Shown one piece after another: positions 1 through 8,186 of a stretch of 64,000 bases of DNA. A program made the translations under genes and the position numbers. Source of the stretch: Delftia tsuruhatensis NBRC 16741 (GTDB lineage Bacteria; Pseudomonadota; Gammaproteobacteria; Burkholderiales; Burkholderiaceae_C). The number at the start of each line of letters is the position of its first letter. Position 1 is the first letter of the stretch. The DNA is taken from NCBI RefSeq assembly GCF_001571325.1, contig NZ_BCTO01000013.1, positions 244,951 through 308,950 on the forward strand. The letters run 5' to 3'. Below the pieces are notes generated by a model that had not been told where the DNA came from, did no database searches, and saw nothing but the letters and a program-made list of their open reading frames with translations.

Positions 1-207
1 TTGGAATTGCATGTGATCGACAACGGGCCAGGCGTTCCCGATGCCATCAAGGAGCGGATCTTCTATCCGCTGGTATCGGGAAGGGATGGCGGTTCGGGAC
101 TGGGGCTGACGCTGGCGCAGACCTTCGTGCAGCGCCACCAGGGGCTGATCGAATGTGAAAGCCAGCCGGGCCGCACGGATTTCCGCATCCTCATTCCCCT
201 GCCTTGA
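1..207 (+). CDS. glnL: Nitrogen-regulation sensor kinase NtrB, C-terminal end (partial)
   Basis: Only the last 68 codons lie in the window; the gene starts upstream, so the TTG at base 1 is not a real start. The residues are the end of a GHKL/HATPase_c domain: DNGPGVP (G1 box), the IFYPLVSGR stretch (F box) and GSGLGLTLAQ (G2 box), followed by the closing beta strand. The protein would autophosphorylate and control the response regulator encoded 45 bases downstream. The IFYPLVSGR wording and the ntrC neighbour identify it as NtrB rather than another kinase. Confidence 0.9.
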   Translation: MELHVIDNGPGVPDAIKERIFYPLVSGRDGGSGLGLTLAQTFVQRHQGLIECESQPGRTDFRILIPLP

Positions 208-252
208 GGCCCACGGAAGTCAACACTGCAACAAGGGAAGGAAGCACCACCA

Positions 253-1821
253 ATGAAACCGATCTGGATCGTGGATGATGACCCTTCCATCCGCTTCGTG
301 CTGGAAAAGGCACTGGGCCGGGAAGGCTGGGCAACGCGCAGCTTCGTTCAGGCGCGCGACGTGCTCACGGCACTGTCCGATGTCGATGCCAGCGACCCGG
401 CGCGCCAGCCACCACAGGTGCTGGTCAGCGATATCCGCATGCCCGGCGGCTCCGGCCTGGAACTGCTCGAGCAGATCCGCGCCCAGCAGCCCGGCCTGCC
501 CGTCATCATCATGACCGCGTACTCCGACCTGGACAGTGCCGTCTCGGCCTTCCAGCGCGGAGCCTTCGAGTACCTGCCCAAACCCTTCGACCTGCCCAAG
601 GCGGTGGAACTCATCCGCCGCGCCGTCGAGGAAAGCCTGCGCGAGGACGTGGCCGAGGCACAGGCCCCGCTGCAGGCCGAGATGCTGGGCCAGGCGCCTG
701 CCATGCAGGACGTCTTTCGCGCCATCGGCCGGCTCAGCCAGAGCCAGGTCACGGTGCTGGTCACGGGCGAGTCGGGCTCGGGCAAGGAACTGGTGGCGCG
801 CGCACTGCACAAGCACTCGCCCGTGGCGGGCGGCCCCTTCGTGGCCATCAACACCGCCGCCATCCCCAAGGACCTGCTGGAGTCCGAGCTGTTCGGCCAC
901 GAGCGCGGCGCCTTCACGGGCGCACAGACCCAGCGGCGCGGCCGCTTCGAGCAGGCCGAGGGCGGCACGCTCTTTCTCGATGAAATCGGCGACATGCCTT
1001 TCGACCTGCAGACGCGCCTGCTGCGTGTGCTGTCGGACGGGCATTTCTACCGCGTGGGCGGCCACCAGGCCGTCAAGGCACATGTGCGCGTCATCGCCGC
1101 CACCCACCAGGACCTGGAGCAGCGCGTGCGCAACGGCGCCTTCCGCGAGGATCTGTTCCACCGCCTCAACGTCATCCGCCTGCGCCTGCCCGCGCTGCGC
1201 GAGCGCAACGAAGACGTGCCCATGCTGGCACGCCACTTCCTGCAGCAAAGCGCGCGGCAGCTGGGCGTGGAGCCCAAGCGCATGGGGGTCGATGCCATGC
1301 AGCGGCTGCAGTCGTTCGCCTTTCCCGGCAACGTGCGCCAGCTGGAGAACATCTGCCACTGGCTGACCGTCATGGCGCCAGCCCAGGTCATCTCGGTCAA
1401 GGACCTGCCTCCCGAGGTGCTGGGCGAGGCCGCGCCACCCGTGGGCGGCGGCAATGCCGGCGTGCCCGCACCGGTGGTGCTGTCGCATGCGCCGGCCGTG
1501 GCGGAAGAGGGAGTGGGCCGCATCGCCATGCCAGCCCCGTCGCTGGCCCAGCCGCATGACGGGGGGCTGGCCACGTCCGACCTGGACTGGGTGCATCTGC
1601 TGGGGCAGCAGGCGCGCCAGCTGCTGGAGCACACCCAGGCCCACGGTCATGGCGAGGTCTGGGACCAGCTGTCCCGCCGCTTCGAGGCGCAGTTGATCCG
1701 CTCGGCCCTGGCCGTCACCCACGGCCGCCGGGTCGAGGCCGCCCAGCGCCTGGGCATTGGCCGCAACACCATCACCCGCAAGTTGCAGGAGCTGGGCATG
1801 GACGAGGACGCCTTCGAGTAA
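253..1821 (+). CDS. glnG: Nitrogen regulation response regulator NtrC
   Basis: A sigma-54-dependent activator of nitrogen-assimilation genes. The receiver domain (about residues 1-122) has the acidic pair DDD near residue 10, the phosphoacceptor Asp in VSDIRMP, and the conserved K in LPKPFD. The AAA+ domain (about 145-380) has Walker A GESGSGKE, the sigma-54-contacting GAFTGA loop and Walker B TLFLDEIGD. The C-terminus (about 475-515) is a Fis-type helix-turn-helix (AAQRLGIGRNTITRKL). At 522 residues it is longer than the roughly 470 of enteric NtrC because of an Ala/Pro/Val-rich linker (about 395-440). A purine-rich AAGGGAAGG lies just upstream of the ATG. It follows ntrB and is probably cotranscribed with it. 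Confidence 0.96.
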   Translation: MKPIWIVDDDPSIRFVLEKALGREGWATRSFVQARDVLTALSDVDASDPARQPPQVLVSDIRMPGGSGLELLEQIRAQQPGLPVIIMTAYSDLDSAVSAFQRGAFEYLPKPFDLPKAVELIRRAVEESLREDVAEAQAPLQAEMLGQAPAMQDVFRAIGRLSQSQVTVLVTGESGSGKELVARALHKHSPVAGGPFVAINTAAIPKDLLESELFGHERGAFTGAQTQRRGRFEQAEGGTLFLDEIGDMPFDLQTRLLRVLSDGHFYRVGGHQAVKAHVRVIAATHQDLEQRVRNGAFREDLFHRLNVIRLRLPALRERNEDVPMLARHFLQQSARQLGVEPKRMGVDAMQRLQSFAFPGNVRQLENICHWLTVMAPAQVISVKDLPPEVLGEAAPPVGGGNAGVPAPVVLSHAPAVAEEGVGRIAMPAPSLAQPHDGGLATSDLDWVHLLGQQARQLLEHTQAHGHGEVWDQLSRRFEAQLIRSALAVTHGRRVEAAQRLGIGRNTITRKLQELGMDEDAFE

Positions 1822-1837
1822 GGCAAGCCGGCGGGCG

Positions 1838-1867
1838 GCCGGGCCCTTGCCTTGGCAAGGGTCCGGC
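1838..1867 (+). terminator. Strong hairpin after ntrC, no U-tract
   Basis: A 14-base-pair stem with one G-U pair and a TT loop lies 17 bases after the ntrC stop. No T-run follows, so it may be an mRNA 3'-end stabiliser or a weak terminator rather than a classical intrinsic terminator. Confidence 0.5.
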
Positions 1868-1922
1868 TCCTACAGGCCGGCGCCCGGGGTGCTGACGGGC
1901 CGGGCCGCCCGGGCTTGGGACA

Positions 1923-2777
1923 ATGGAGTCCTCTTCGCTGGAACGGCCTACGTCCCGACCTATCGTGCCCACAGTCCTCTCCAACCTCTGGCAAAAGGCC
2001 AAACCCGCCCGCCCGGGCGTGATGTACCCATCGACACCGCGCAAGCTCGGCGAGCCGGTCGATGCGTACTGGCATGACCGCTATTTCCTGGAGCCGTACT
2101 TCGTGCCGGGGCGCGGCTACGACCAATACCGGCCCGCCTATGCACTGGGCTGGAAGGCTTCCCTGTCGCCGGAACACGCGCAGCAGGATTTCGAGTCCGC
2201 AGAAGCCCGGCTGGAAGAACGCTGGGAGCAGGAACGGGGTGGCAGCCTGCTGCACTGGAACCAGGTGCGTGAGGCCGTGGAGGCCTCCTGGCTGCAGGCG
2301 CGCCGGCGCACGCCCGCACAGCCTGCGGCTTCCACGCTGGAACTGCAGACCACGGCGCTGCTCAATGCCGTGCTGGCCCTGGGCCGCCAGGCCCATGTCC
2401 GGTTGGGCGAATGCATGGATCCCATGCCCCAGGGACTGATAGGCCAGGTACTGGCGCGCCACTTCAATGCCAGCCAGGTCCTGGTCGATGACCTGGAACG
2501 CGCCATCGACGCCAACGGCGGCGTGGTGCTGCCCGTGCGCGACAGCCGTGCCGCACTGCGTCGCAACGCCTTCTGGGACGGGCTGCTGGGCAGGGAAGAG
2601 GGCGCGGACTACGTGCTGGACCAGGCCGAGTCCTGCCAGCAGCAATGGCTGAGCGCCTATGAGGCCGCCGAGCAGGCACGCCTGCCCAGGGCGCTCAGCG
2701 AGATTCTCCACCGCCAGTCCCTGATGCTGCGCGGCCATATCGAGGCCATCCACTGGCTGCGCTGCTACATGCTGTAG
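1923..2777 (+). CDS. Conserved hypothetical protein with C-terminal ferritin-like (DUF2383-type) region
   Basis: A cytoplasmic protein of 284 residues with no signal peptide or membrane segment. Residues about 45-80 carry an aromatic/acidic block (YWHDRYFLEPYF, GRGYDQYRPAYALGW) of a kind I associate with stress-related proteins that occur beside PA2169/DUF2383 four-helix proteins. Residues about 140-280 are all-helical: LLNAVLALGRQ, then an AYEAAEQARLP block and a final RQSLMLRGHIEAIHWLR helix, matching the layout of DUF2383 ferritin-like bundles. No classical ExxH iron ligands stand out. The ATG lacks a clear Shine-Dalgarno sequence and GACAAT just before it resembles a -10 box, so the in-frame GTG at 1965 or ATG at 2022 are alternatives. 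Family assignment is from memory. Confidence 0.6.
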   Translation: MESSSLERPTSRPIVPTVLSNLWQKAKPARPGVMYPSTPRKLGEPVDAYWHDRYFLEPYFVPGRGYDQYRPAYALGWKASLSPEHAQQDFESAEARLEERWEQERGGSLLHWNQVREAVEASWLQARRRTPAQPAASTLELQTTALLNAVLALGRQAHVRLGECMDPMPQGLIGQVLARHFNASQVLVDDLERAIDANGGVVLPVRDSRAALRRNAFWDGLLGREEGADYVLDQAESCQQQWLSAYEAAEQARLPRALSEILHRQSLMLRGHIEAIHWLRCYML

Positions 2778-2792
2778 CGCAAGTCTGAAAGC

Positions 2793-3569
2793 CTAGCCCA
2801 ATGTCACGACGACCGGCGCATGGTCGCTGGGCTGAGGGTTCTTGCGCGGCGCGCGGTCCACGATGCAGGCGGTGACGCTGGGACGCAAGGCCTCGCTGAC
2901 CAGGATATGGTCGATGCGCAGGCCCCGGTTCTTCTGGAAACCCAGCATCCGGTAGTCCCACCACGAATAGCTTTTCTCGGGCTGGTCGAACATGCGGAAG
3001 GCATCGGTCAGGCCCAGCTGCAGCAGCGCCTGGAAATGCGTGCGCTCTTCCACCGTGTGGTGGATCGTGTCCTTCAGGCCGATCGGATCGTAGGAGTCGC
3101 GGTCCTCGGGGGCCACGTTGAAGTCGCCCACCAGCACCAGGCGCGGATGGGCTGCCATCTCGCTTTTCACCCAGTCCTGCAGCGCCTGCAGCCAGCGCAT
3201 CTTGTAGGCGAACTTGTCGGTGCCCGGCGCCTGCCCATTGACGAAGTAGCCGTTGATCAGGCGCACCGGGCCGCCTTCGGCATCGAGGGTGGCGGCAATG
3301 ATGCGGGCCTGCTCGTCATCCAGGCCCGGGATATTGCGCACCACGTCGTGCACCGGCGTGCGCGTCAGCCAGGCCACGCCGTTGTAGGTCTTCTGTCCAT
3401 GGCTGACCGCGTGGTAGCCGGCTTCCTGCAGCGCCTGCAGCGGAAACTTGTCGTCGGTGAGCTTGAGCTCCTGCAGCGCCAGCGCATCGACAGGATTGGC
3501 CTGCAGCCAGGCCAGCACCTGCGGCAGGCGCACGGACAGGGAGTTGACGTTCCAGGTGGCGATTTGCAT
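2793..3569 (-). CDS. xthA: Exodeoxyribonuclease III
   Basis: An AP endonuclease/3'-5' exonuclease of base-excision repair, 258 residues, endonuclease/exonuclease/phosphatase fold. Visible motifs are WNVNSL (N-terminal metal/substrate loop), ALQELKL (catalytic Glu), GDFNVAPEDRDSYD (Asp/Asn pair) and C-terminal SDHAPVVV (Asp-His catalytic dyad). I start at the ATG giving MQIATWN because the family begins at this motif; the frame could extend four codons to a TTG. The 3' end converges on the ferritin-like gene with only 15 bases between stops. Confidence 0.93.
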   Translation of the reverse strand: MQIATWNVNSLSVRLPQVLAWLQANPVDALALQELKLTDDKFPLQALQEAGYHAVSHGQKTYNGVAWLTRTPVHDVVRNIPGLDDEQARIIAATLDAEGGPVRLINGYFVNGQAPGTDKFAYKMRWLQALQDWVKSEMAAHPRLVLVGDFNVAPEDRDSYDPIGLKDTIHHTVEERTHFQALLQLGLTDAFRMFDQPEKSYSWWDYRMLGFQKNRGLRIDHILVSEALRPSVTACIVDRAPRKNPQPSDHAPVVVTLG

Positions 3570-3599
3570 AAATAAATCCAATTAAATCAAATGGTTGCG

Positions 3600-3655
3600 T
3601 GATTTTTCGATGGTTGCTCCTGTGGTGGTTGCCAGCCTGTTCACCCGAAAAATCA
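3600..3655. repeat. 10-bp perfect inverted repeat, 36-bp spacer
   Basis: TGATTTTTCG at 3600-3609 is matched exactly in reverse complement by CGAAAAATCA at 3646-3655. It sits just upstream of xthA. It could be a cruciform or factor site, or the remnant ends of a tiny mobile element; no target-site duplication is obvious. Confidence 0.5.
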
Positions 3656-3830
3656 TGCCCTTGCCGCAGCAGTCAGCCCCTATTTTGATGCGCGATTGCG
3701 CTTGGGTGTTTTTCAGGCGATTCGGCAGCGCGGCTGTCAGCCCTGGCTTCGGCCAGCGTATCGGCATGCGGGGCCATTGACGTGATGGGGCCTGCCTCGC
3801 CACGACCTTCATGGCACCGGGCAGACCTTG

Positions 3831-3863
3831 AATCAGATTGATCTGATTTCATCTCGGATGAAA
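3831..3863. promoter_or_regulatory. Two adjacent palindromes upstream of the fimbrial adhesin
   Basis: AATCAGATTGATCTGATT (3831-3848) has 8-bp arms around TG. TTTCATC-TCG-GATGAAA (3847-3863) has 7-bp arms. They almost abut and lie about 70-100 bp before the adhesin start, a natural place for repressor or phase-control binding. The binding protein is unknown. Confidence 0.5.
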
Positions 3864-3933
3864 GGTGCCTATGATTGAAAATTTACCAAGGAAATGCGGC
3901 CTTGGAATTTTTTATTATCCGGAGGTATTCAGA

Positions 3934-4956
3934 ATGCATATATTCATAGGTGCTTTTTGCAGAATAAACAAGGCTGTCATGATACTTATTTTTGCAATGA
4001 TGGCCACCTCCGCATGGTCCCAATGCGAAATTAAAGATACAAGTGATGGGGCAGGCTATTACAAGTATGTGTTCAGTAATTTCAATCCCCCAGAATTCAA
4101 TCCCACTGTGGCCAAGAACACGGTGATTTACTCAAAAGCCGCTGTGGCGGTACTGAGTAATGGGGTTGGCAAGAGATTGATGAATTGTAAGCAACGGGTC
4201 ATGGGCTATAGCGTAGGTAAATCTACACCAGTCAATAATATATACCCGACGACAGTCGAGGGTATTGGAATGAGGGTTTCGACTATACATGGTGCTGCGC
4301 CTGTAAGTACTTCGGAGCATTCCGATCACCCCGGATCTTTTGCATATCAATATTCCGATGTCAAAGTTGAGTTGATCAAGACCGCAGATGGCGATATCAC
4401 TGCAGGTGGCGTGCTGGACAGCGATTTCCTGTACGAACGCGCGACTGATGCATCTGGCCAGCTTCTCGCTCAATACAGCTTTTCCTCGCCTGTCGTCCTC
4501 CGGCCCAGGGTGCCCACCTGTACCCCACAGGCGCCGGAGCCCGTGCGCATGGCCCAGACTGTCGCTCAAAAACTCACCTCAATCGGCTCAACCGGTGCTC
4601 CCCGCTCCTTCCTCATCTCGTTGTTGTGCAAGGGCGGCATCCCAGGTTCGTTGACCAACGCCTATGTCACGCTGACGGACGTGGAAAATCCTGCAAATAT
4701 CGGGAATGTTTTGACCCTGTCCAAAACCTCGGTGGCAAAAGGTGTGGGTGTGCAGATCCGCAAGGATGACCAGATACTGGGCTTTGGCCCGGACTCCAAT
4801 GCCGCCGGCAACAGGAATCAATGGTTTGCAGGGTCTGTTGCCTACGGGCAGGAGCGGTTGGATATCCCGCTGACGGCGCGCTATGTCAAGACCGGAGAGA
4901 AAGTGACCATAGGCAGTGCCAATGCGGCGGCGACCTTCACCATCAGCTACCAGTAG
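3934..4956 (+). CDS. Fimbrial adhesin / type 1 fimbrial-family protein
   Basis: An exported protein of 340 residues with a Sec signal peptide (hydrophobic AVMILIFAMMATSAWS, cleavage near residue 30 before QCEIK). The C-terminal third reads as a chaperone-usher pilin domain: a Cys pair, then LTARYVKTGEKVTIGSANA and a final TFTISYQ with the penultimate-Tyr pilin ending. The N-terminal part is a putative receptor-binding domain. The start at 3934 is chosen because GGAGG (3921-3925) lies 8 bases upstream and the signal peptide begins there; in-frame GTG/ATG codons at 3865 and 3871 have neither. The first half is clearly AT-richer than its surroundings. No usher or chaperone gene is in the window. 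Confidence 0.8.
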   Translation: MHIFIGAFCRINKAVMILIFAMMATSAWSQCEIKDTSDGAGYYKYVFSNFNPPEFNPTVAKNTVIYSKAAVAVLSNGVGKRLMNCKQRVMGYSVGKSTPVNNIYPTTVEGIGMRVSTIHGAAPVSTSEHSDHPGSFAYQYSDVKVELIKTADGDITAGGVLDSDFLYERATDASGQLLAQYSFSSPVVLRPRVPTCTPQAPEPVRMAQTVAQKLTSIGSTGAPRSFLISLLCKGGIPGSLTNAYVTLTDVENPANIGNVLTLSKTSVAKGVGVQIRKDDQILGFGPDSNAAGNRNQWFAGSVAYGQERLDIPLTARYVKTGEKVTIGSANAAATFTISYQ

Positions 4957-5056
4957 TTCCCCCTGATCCCTTGCGCTTTCGGTCTGACCGCTGGCAGGCC
5001 ATTCAGCGTGGTCAGGCAAGTCTGCGGGTGTGCGGCCATGCCCGCAGAATACGCAG

Positions 5057-6328
5057 ATGCTTGATCTACTCGTCATTCACGCCACGCTGCCCGACGGCCG
5101 CCAGGACATGTCCATCGCCGTGCAGGGCGGGCGCATCGTCGAGGTCGCGGCGGGCCTTTCAGCGCCTGCCCACCAGGTGGTCGATGCACAGCACCAGCTG
5201 GTGTCGCCTCCCTTCGTCGATCCGCATTTCCACATGGATGCCACGCTGAGCCACGGCCTGCCGCGCGTCAACCGCAGCGGCACGCTGCTGGAGGGCATAG
5301 CGCTGTGGGGCGAGCTCAAGCCGCTGCTCACGGCCGAGGCGCTGATCTCGCGCGCGCTGGAGTATTGCGACTGGGCGGCGGCCAAGGGGCTGCAGGCCAT
5401 CCGCAGCCATGTGGATACCAGCGATGCCCGCCTGCTGGCCGTCGATGCGTTGCTGGAGGTCAAGCGCCAGGTGGCTCCCTATATCGACCTGCAGCTGGTG
5501 GCGTTTCCGCAGGACGGCGTGCTGCGCTCGCCCGGCGGCGTCGCCAACCTGCGGCGGGCGCTGGACAAGGGCGTGGACGTGGTGGGTGGCATTCCCCACT
5601 TCGAGCGCACCATGGCCGAGGGTGCCGACAGCGTCAGGCTGCTGTGCGAGCTGGCGGCCGAGCGCGGCCTGCTGGTGGACATGCACTGCGACGAGTCCGA
5701 CGACCCGCTGTCGCGCCACATCGAAACCCTGGCCTTCGAGGCGCAGCGCCTGGGCCTGCAGGGCCGCGTCACGGGCTCGCACTGCACCTCCATGCACAGC
5801 ATGGACAACTACTACGTGAGCAAGCTGCTGCCGCTGATCGCCGAAAGCGGCGTGGCCGTGATTGCCAATCCGCTGATCAACATCACGCTGCAGGGCCGCC
5901 AGGACAGCTATCCCAAGCGCCGCGGCATGACGCGCGTGCCCGAGCTGCTGGCCGCAGGCGTCAACGTGGCCTTCGGCCATGACTGCGTGATGGACCCGTG
6001 GTATGGCATGGGCTCGGGCGACATGCTGGAGGTCGCCCACATGGGCCTGCATGTGGCGCAGATGACCGGCCAGGACGGCATGCGCGACTGCTTCGACGCC
6101 GTGACCACGCGCGCGGCGCGTGTGATGCACCTGGACGGCTATGGCATCGAGGCCGGCTGCGATGCCAGCTTCGTGCTGCTGCAGGCGCGCGATGCGGCCG
6201 AGGCGATACGGCTGCGCGCCACGCGCCTGAAGGTGTTCCGCAAGGGCCGGTTGCTGGCCGAGGCGCCTGCTGCAACGGCTGCGCTGCATCTGCCGGGCCG
6301 CCCGGCAAGAATCGACTGGCGGCGCTGA
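5057..6328 (+). CDS. codA: Cytosine deaminase-family amidohydrolase
   Basis: A metal-dependent deaminase of 423 residues that aligns along its length with E. coli CodA. Visible landmarks are the metal-binding HFHMD (HxH), QAIRSHVDTSD, PHFERT, the catalytic HCDES, SHCTSMHS, ANPLINITLQGRQDSYPKRRG and FGHDCVMDPWYGMG. The Asp after GH is the conserved metal ligand, but the next residue is Cys where E. coli CodA has Asp314, a specificity position, so the true substrate may be another pyrimidine or pterin rather than cytosine. The ATG giving MLDLLVIHA is chosen; an in-frame GTG at 5030 would add nine residues. No codB-type permease is adjacent. Confidence 0.85.
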   Translation: MLDLLVIHATLPDGRQDMSIAVQGGRIVEVAAGLSAPAHQVVDAQHQLVSPPFVDPHFHMDATLSHGLPRVNRSGTLLEGIALWGELKPLLTAEALISRALEYCDWAAAKGLQAIRSHVDTSDARLLAVDALLEVKRQVAPYIDLQLVAFPQDGVLRSPGGVANLRRALDKGVDVVGGIPHFERTMAEGADSVRLLCELAAERGLLVDMHCDESDDPLSRHIETLAFEAQRLGLQGRVTGSHCTSMHSMDNYYVSKLLPLIAESGVAVIANPLINITLQGRQDSYPKRRGMTRVPELLAAGVNVAFGHDCVMDPWYGMGSGDMLEVAHMGLHVAQMTGQDGMRDCFDAVTTRAARVMHLDGYGIEAGCDASFVLLQARDAAEAIRLRATRLKVFRKGRLLAEAPAATAALHLPGRPARIDWRR

Positions 6329-6352
6329 ACCGCAGCTGAACCGGCGCCGGCC

Positions 6353-7111
6353 TCAGGCGCCGGCCAGGCTGGCCTCGCGCACGATGGTCTGCAGGGCCAC
6401 CAGGTCCCTGACCACCAGGCCCTGGGCTTCCACGCGAATGCAGGCGTCGCGCTCCATGCGCTTGAGCTCCTGGTTCACGCGCTGGCGCGAGGCGCCCAGC
6501 AACTGGGCCAGCTCCTCCTGCACCAGTTGCAGGCCTATGCGCAGCTCGCGCGGGTCGTCCAGCACCTGTGTGCCGTAGCTGCGCGACAGGTGCAGCAGCT
6601 GCTTGGCCAGGCGTGCGCGCAGGGGCAGGGTGTTGAGGTCCTCCACCAGTCCGTAGGTCTGGCGTATGCGGTGGGCCTGCAGGCGCAGCAGGGCGTCGTA
6701 GAACTCCACATGCGTGGCCAGGATGGCGTGGAAGCTCTCCTTGTCCACGCACAGCAGCGTGGTGTCGCCATGGGCATAGGCATCGCGCGTGCGCGGCTCG
6801 TCAAGAAAGGTGGACATGGCGCCGAACCAGGCGCCGGGCTCCACATAGGCCAGCGTGGTCTGCCGACCCGACAGGCTGGTCGAGCTCATGCGCACGGCGC
6901 CCTGCGCACAGGCATACCACCTGTGCGGCACATCGCCGCGTGCATAGATCAGTGCCCCGTCCTTGAGCCGCCGGACCGTGGTCTGGCGCAGGATGTCATG
7001 GCGCAGCGAGGGCGAAAGGCTGCAGAACCACTGGCCGGAATTGATGGCCTCGCGCTCGGCGGGGGTGAGCATGGGCTCGTGGGTACTCGTTTGCAAACCG
7101 CTTGTCTCCAA
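6353..7111 (-). CDS. Crp/Fnr-family transcriptional regulator
   Basis: A one-component regulator of 252 residues. An N-terminal cyclic-nucleotide-binding-like beta-roll (about 25-150, with GALIYARGD and EPGAWFGAMSTF) precedes a C-terminal winged helix (VQEELAQLLGASRQRVNQELKRME, about 195-220). The nucleotide-binding Arg/Ser pair of true Crp (RSA) is replaced by RTRDAYA in the equivalent loop, and there are no Fnr-type Cys clusters, so the ligand is unknown. The start is uncertain: the frame opens at a TTG (7111), and an ATG at 7072 is an alternative; neither has a good ribosome site. It converges with the deaminase gene. Confidence 0.85.
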   Translation of the reverse strand: METSGLQTSTHEPMLTPAEREAINSGQWFCSLSPSLRHDILRQTTVRRLKDGALIYARGDVPHRWYACAQGAVRMSSTSLSGRQTTLAYVEPGAWFGAMSTFLDEPRTRDAYAHGDTTLLCVDKESFHAILATHVEFYDALLRLQAHRIRQTYGLVEDLNTLPLRARLAKQLLHLSRSYGTQVLDDPRELRIGLQLVQEELAQLLGASRQRVNQELKRMERDACIRVEAQGLVVRDLVALQTIVREASLAGA

Positions 7112-7123
7112 TCGGCCGCAATT

Positions 7124-8035
7124 TTAGGGCGTGCGGGCCTGCGGATAGGCGTGCAATTGCTCGCGCAGCAACTGCACGAAGCAGTCAGCCCTTTCGGTGG
7201 GGGCGTATTGGGGCGGCAGGGCCAGCACCACCTCCACCGCACAGGCTGGCAGCAGTGGCAGCACACGCAGGTCGCGCGCGAACACCGAGGCCACGTAGGG
7301 GTTGACCACGCCCAGCCCCAGCCCTTGGGCGGCCAGGGTGCAGATGGTGGAGGAGTAGGTGGTCTCCATGGTGGAGCCGGCTTCTATTCCGTGTTCCTGC
7401 ATGGTGCTGCGCAGTTGCAGGTAGATGTCGTCATCGGCGTTGAGCGTCAGCAGCAGCTGGCCCTGCAGGTCACGCACATGCAGCCGCGTGCGCGTGGCCA
7501 GCGCATGGTCCGGGTGCATGACGCAGACGGCGCGGCTGCGGTGCAGCACGGTGGCATCCAGCTCGGGCGTGCTCAGCGCCATGGTGCTGACCACCAGGTC
7601 GAAGTGGCCATGCAGCAGGCCCTCGCGCAAGGGCGTGGAGCCCAGGGTCTGCAGGCTGATGTGGGTGCCCGGGTAGCGCTGCGCGAAGCTGCGCACCACG
7701 GCCGGGATCACGCTCAGGCCCAGGGCCGGCGTGCAGCCTATGCGCAGCGTGCCGGCGCCGGACTGGCGCAGTGCGGCCAGGTCGCGCTCTATGCGCTCGC
7801 GCCCCAGGAAATGCTGCTGCACGGTGGCGAACAGTTCCACGGCCTCGGCCGTGGGGCGCAGCCGGCCCTTGTGCATGTCGAACAGCTTGAGCCCTGCGGC
7901 CGCCTGCATCTGGGCCAGCAGCCGGCTGACCGAAGGCTGCGTGGTGTGCAGCAGCCGCGCGGCGGCCGTGGTGGTGCCGGTCTGCATGACGGCGCGGAAG
8001 GCCTCGATCTCTCGGGAGCTCAGGGGTCTGGACAT
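7124..8035 (-). CDS. LysR-family transcriptional regulator
   Basis: 303 residues. The N-terminal winged helix (about 5-65) contains AFRAVMQTGTTTAAARLL and TTQPSVSRLLAQMQ; the remainder is a type-2 periplasmic-binding-protein fold for the co-inducer (LRIGCTPALGLSVIP; GLGVVNPYVA). It is transcribed divergently from the Bug receptor gene at 8187 and is presumed to control it. The 151-bp intergenic region contains a T-N11-A site and an 18-bp palindrome. Confidence 0.93.
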   Translation of the reverse strand: MSRPLSSREIEAFRAVMQTGTTTAAARLLHTTQPSVSRLLAQMQAAAGLKLFDMHKGRLRPTAEAVELFATVQQHFLGRERIERDLAALRQSGAGTLRIGCTPALGLSVIPAVVRSFAQRYPGTHISLQTLGSTPLREGLLHGHFDLVVSTMALSTPELDATVLHRSRAVCVMHPDHALATRTRLHVRDLQGQLLLTLNADDDIYLQLRSTMQEHGIEAGSTMETTYSSTICTLAAQGLGLGVVNPYVASVFARDLRVLPLLPACAVEVVLALPPQYAPTERADCFVQLLREQLHAYPQARTP

Positions 8036-8069
8036 GGCGATTCGGTCCTGCTCGGGGTGTCTGGCAATG

Positions 8070-8135
8070 TATATCTTTTCTGTATAGAGGCCACGGAAAA
8101 ATGCATTTTTCCAAAGATGCCCGGCTTTCTACACT
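8070..8135 (+). promoter_or_regulatory. LysR-type control region and promoter of the Bug receptor gene
   Basis: TATATCTTTTCTGTATA (8070-8086) fits the LysR T-N11-A pattern. GGAAAAATGCATTTTTCC (8095-8112) is a perfect 18-bp palindrome overlapping the -35 position. TACACT (8130-8135) is a plausible -10. With a start near 8142, the T-N11-A centre falls at about -64, the usual recognition position for LysR activators. Confidence 0.55.
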
Positions 8136-8186
8136 GGCCTCATTGCATCGTTTGCCCAGGCGCGGCAGCGCCATCGAAAGGATTCC

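Larger units (their letters stand above)
3570..3933. other. 364-bp non-coding region before the fimbrial gene
   Basis: No convincing gene. It holds a 10-bp inverted repeat (3600-3655) and two adjacent perfect palindromes (3831-3863), and becomes AT-rich towards the fimbrial gene. A minus-strand open frame covering 3582-3812 has no family features and no ribosome site. Confidence 0.6.

Noticed and set aside
220..1722. 500-codon minus-strand open frame opposite ntrC
   Set aside because: Antisense shadow caused by high GC in codon position 3; composition is His/Gln/Gly/Ala-rich with no family motif, and ntrC is certain on the other strand.
3582..3812. 76-codon minus-strand frame between xthA and the adhesin
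   Set aside because: No ribosome site, no motif, and it spans the inverted repeat; insufficient support.
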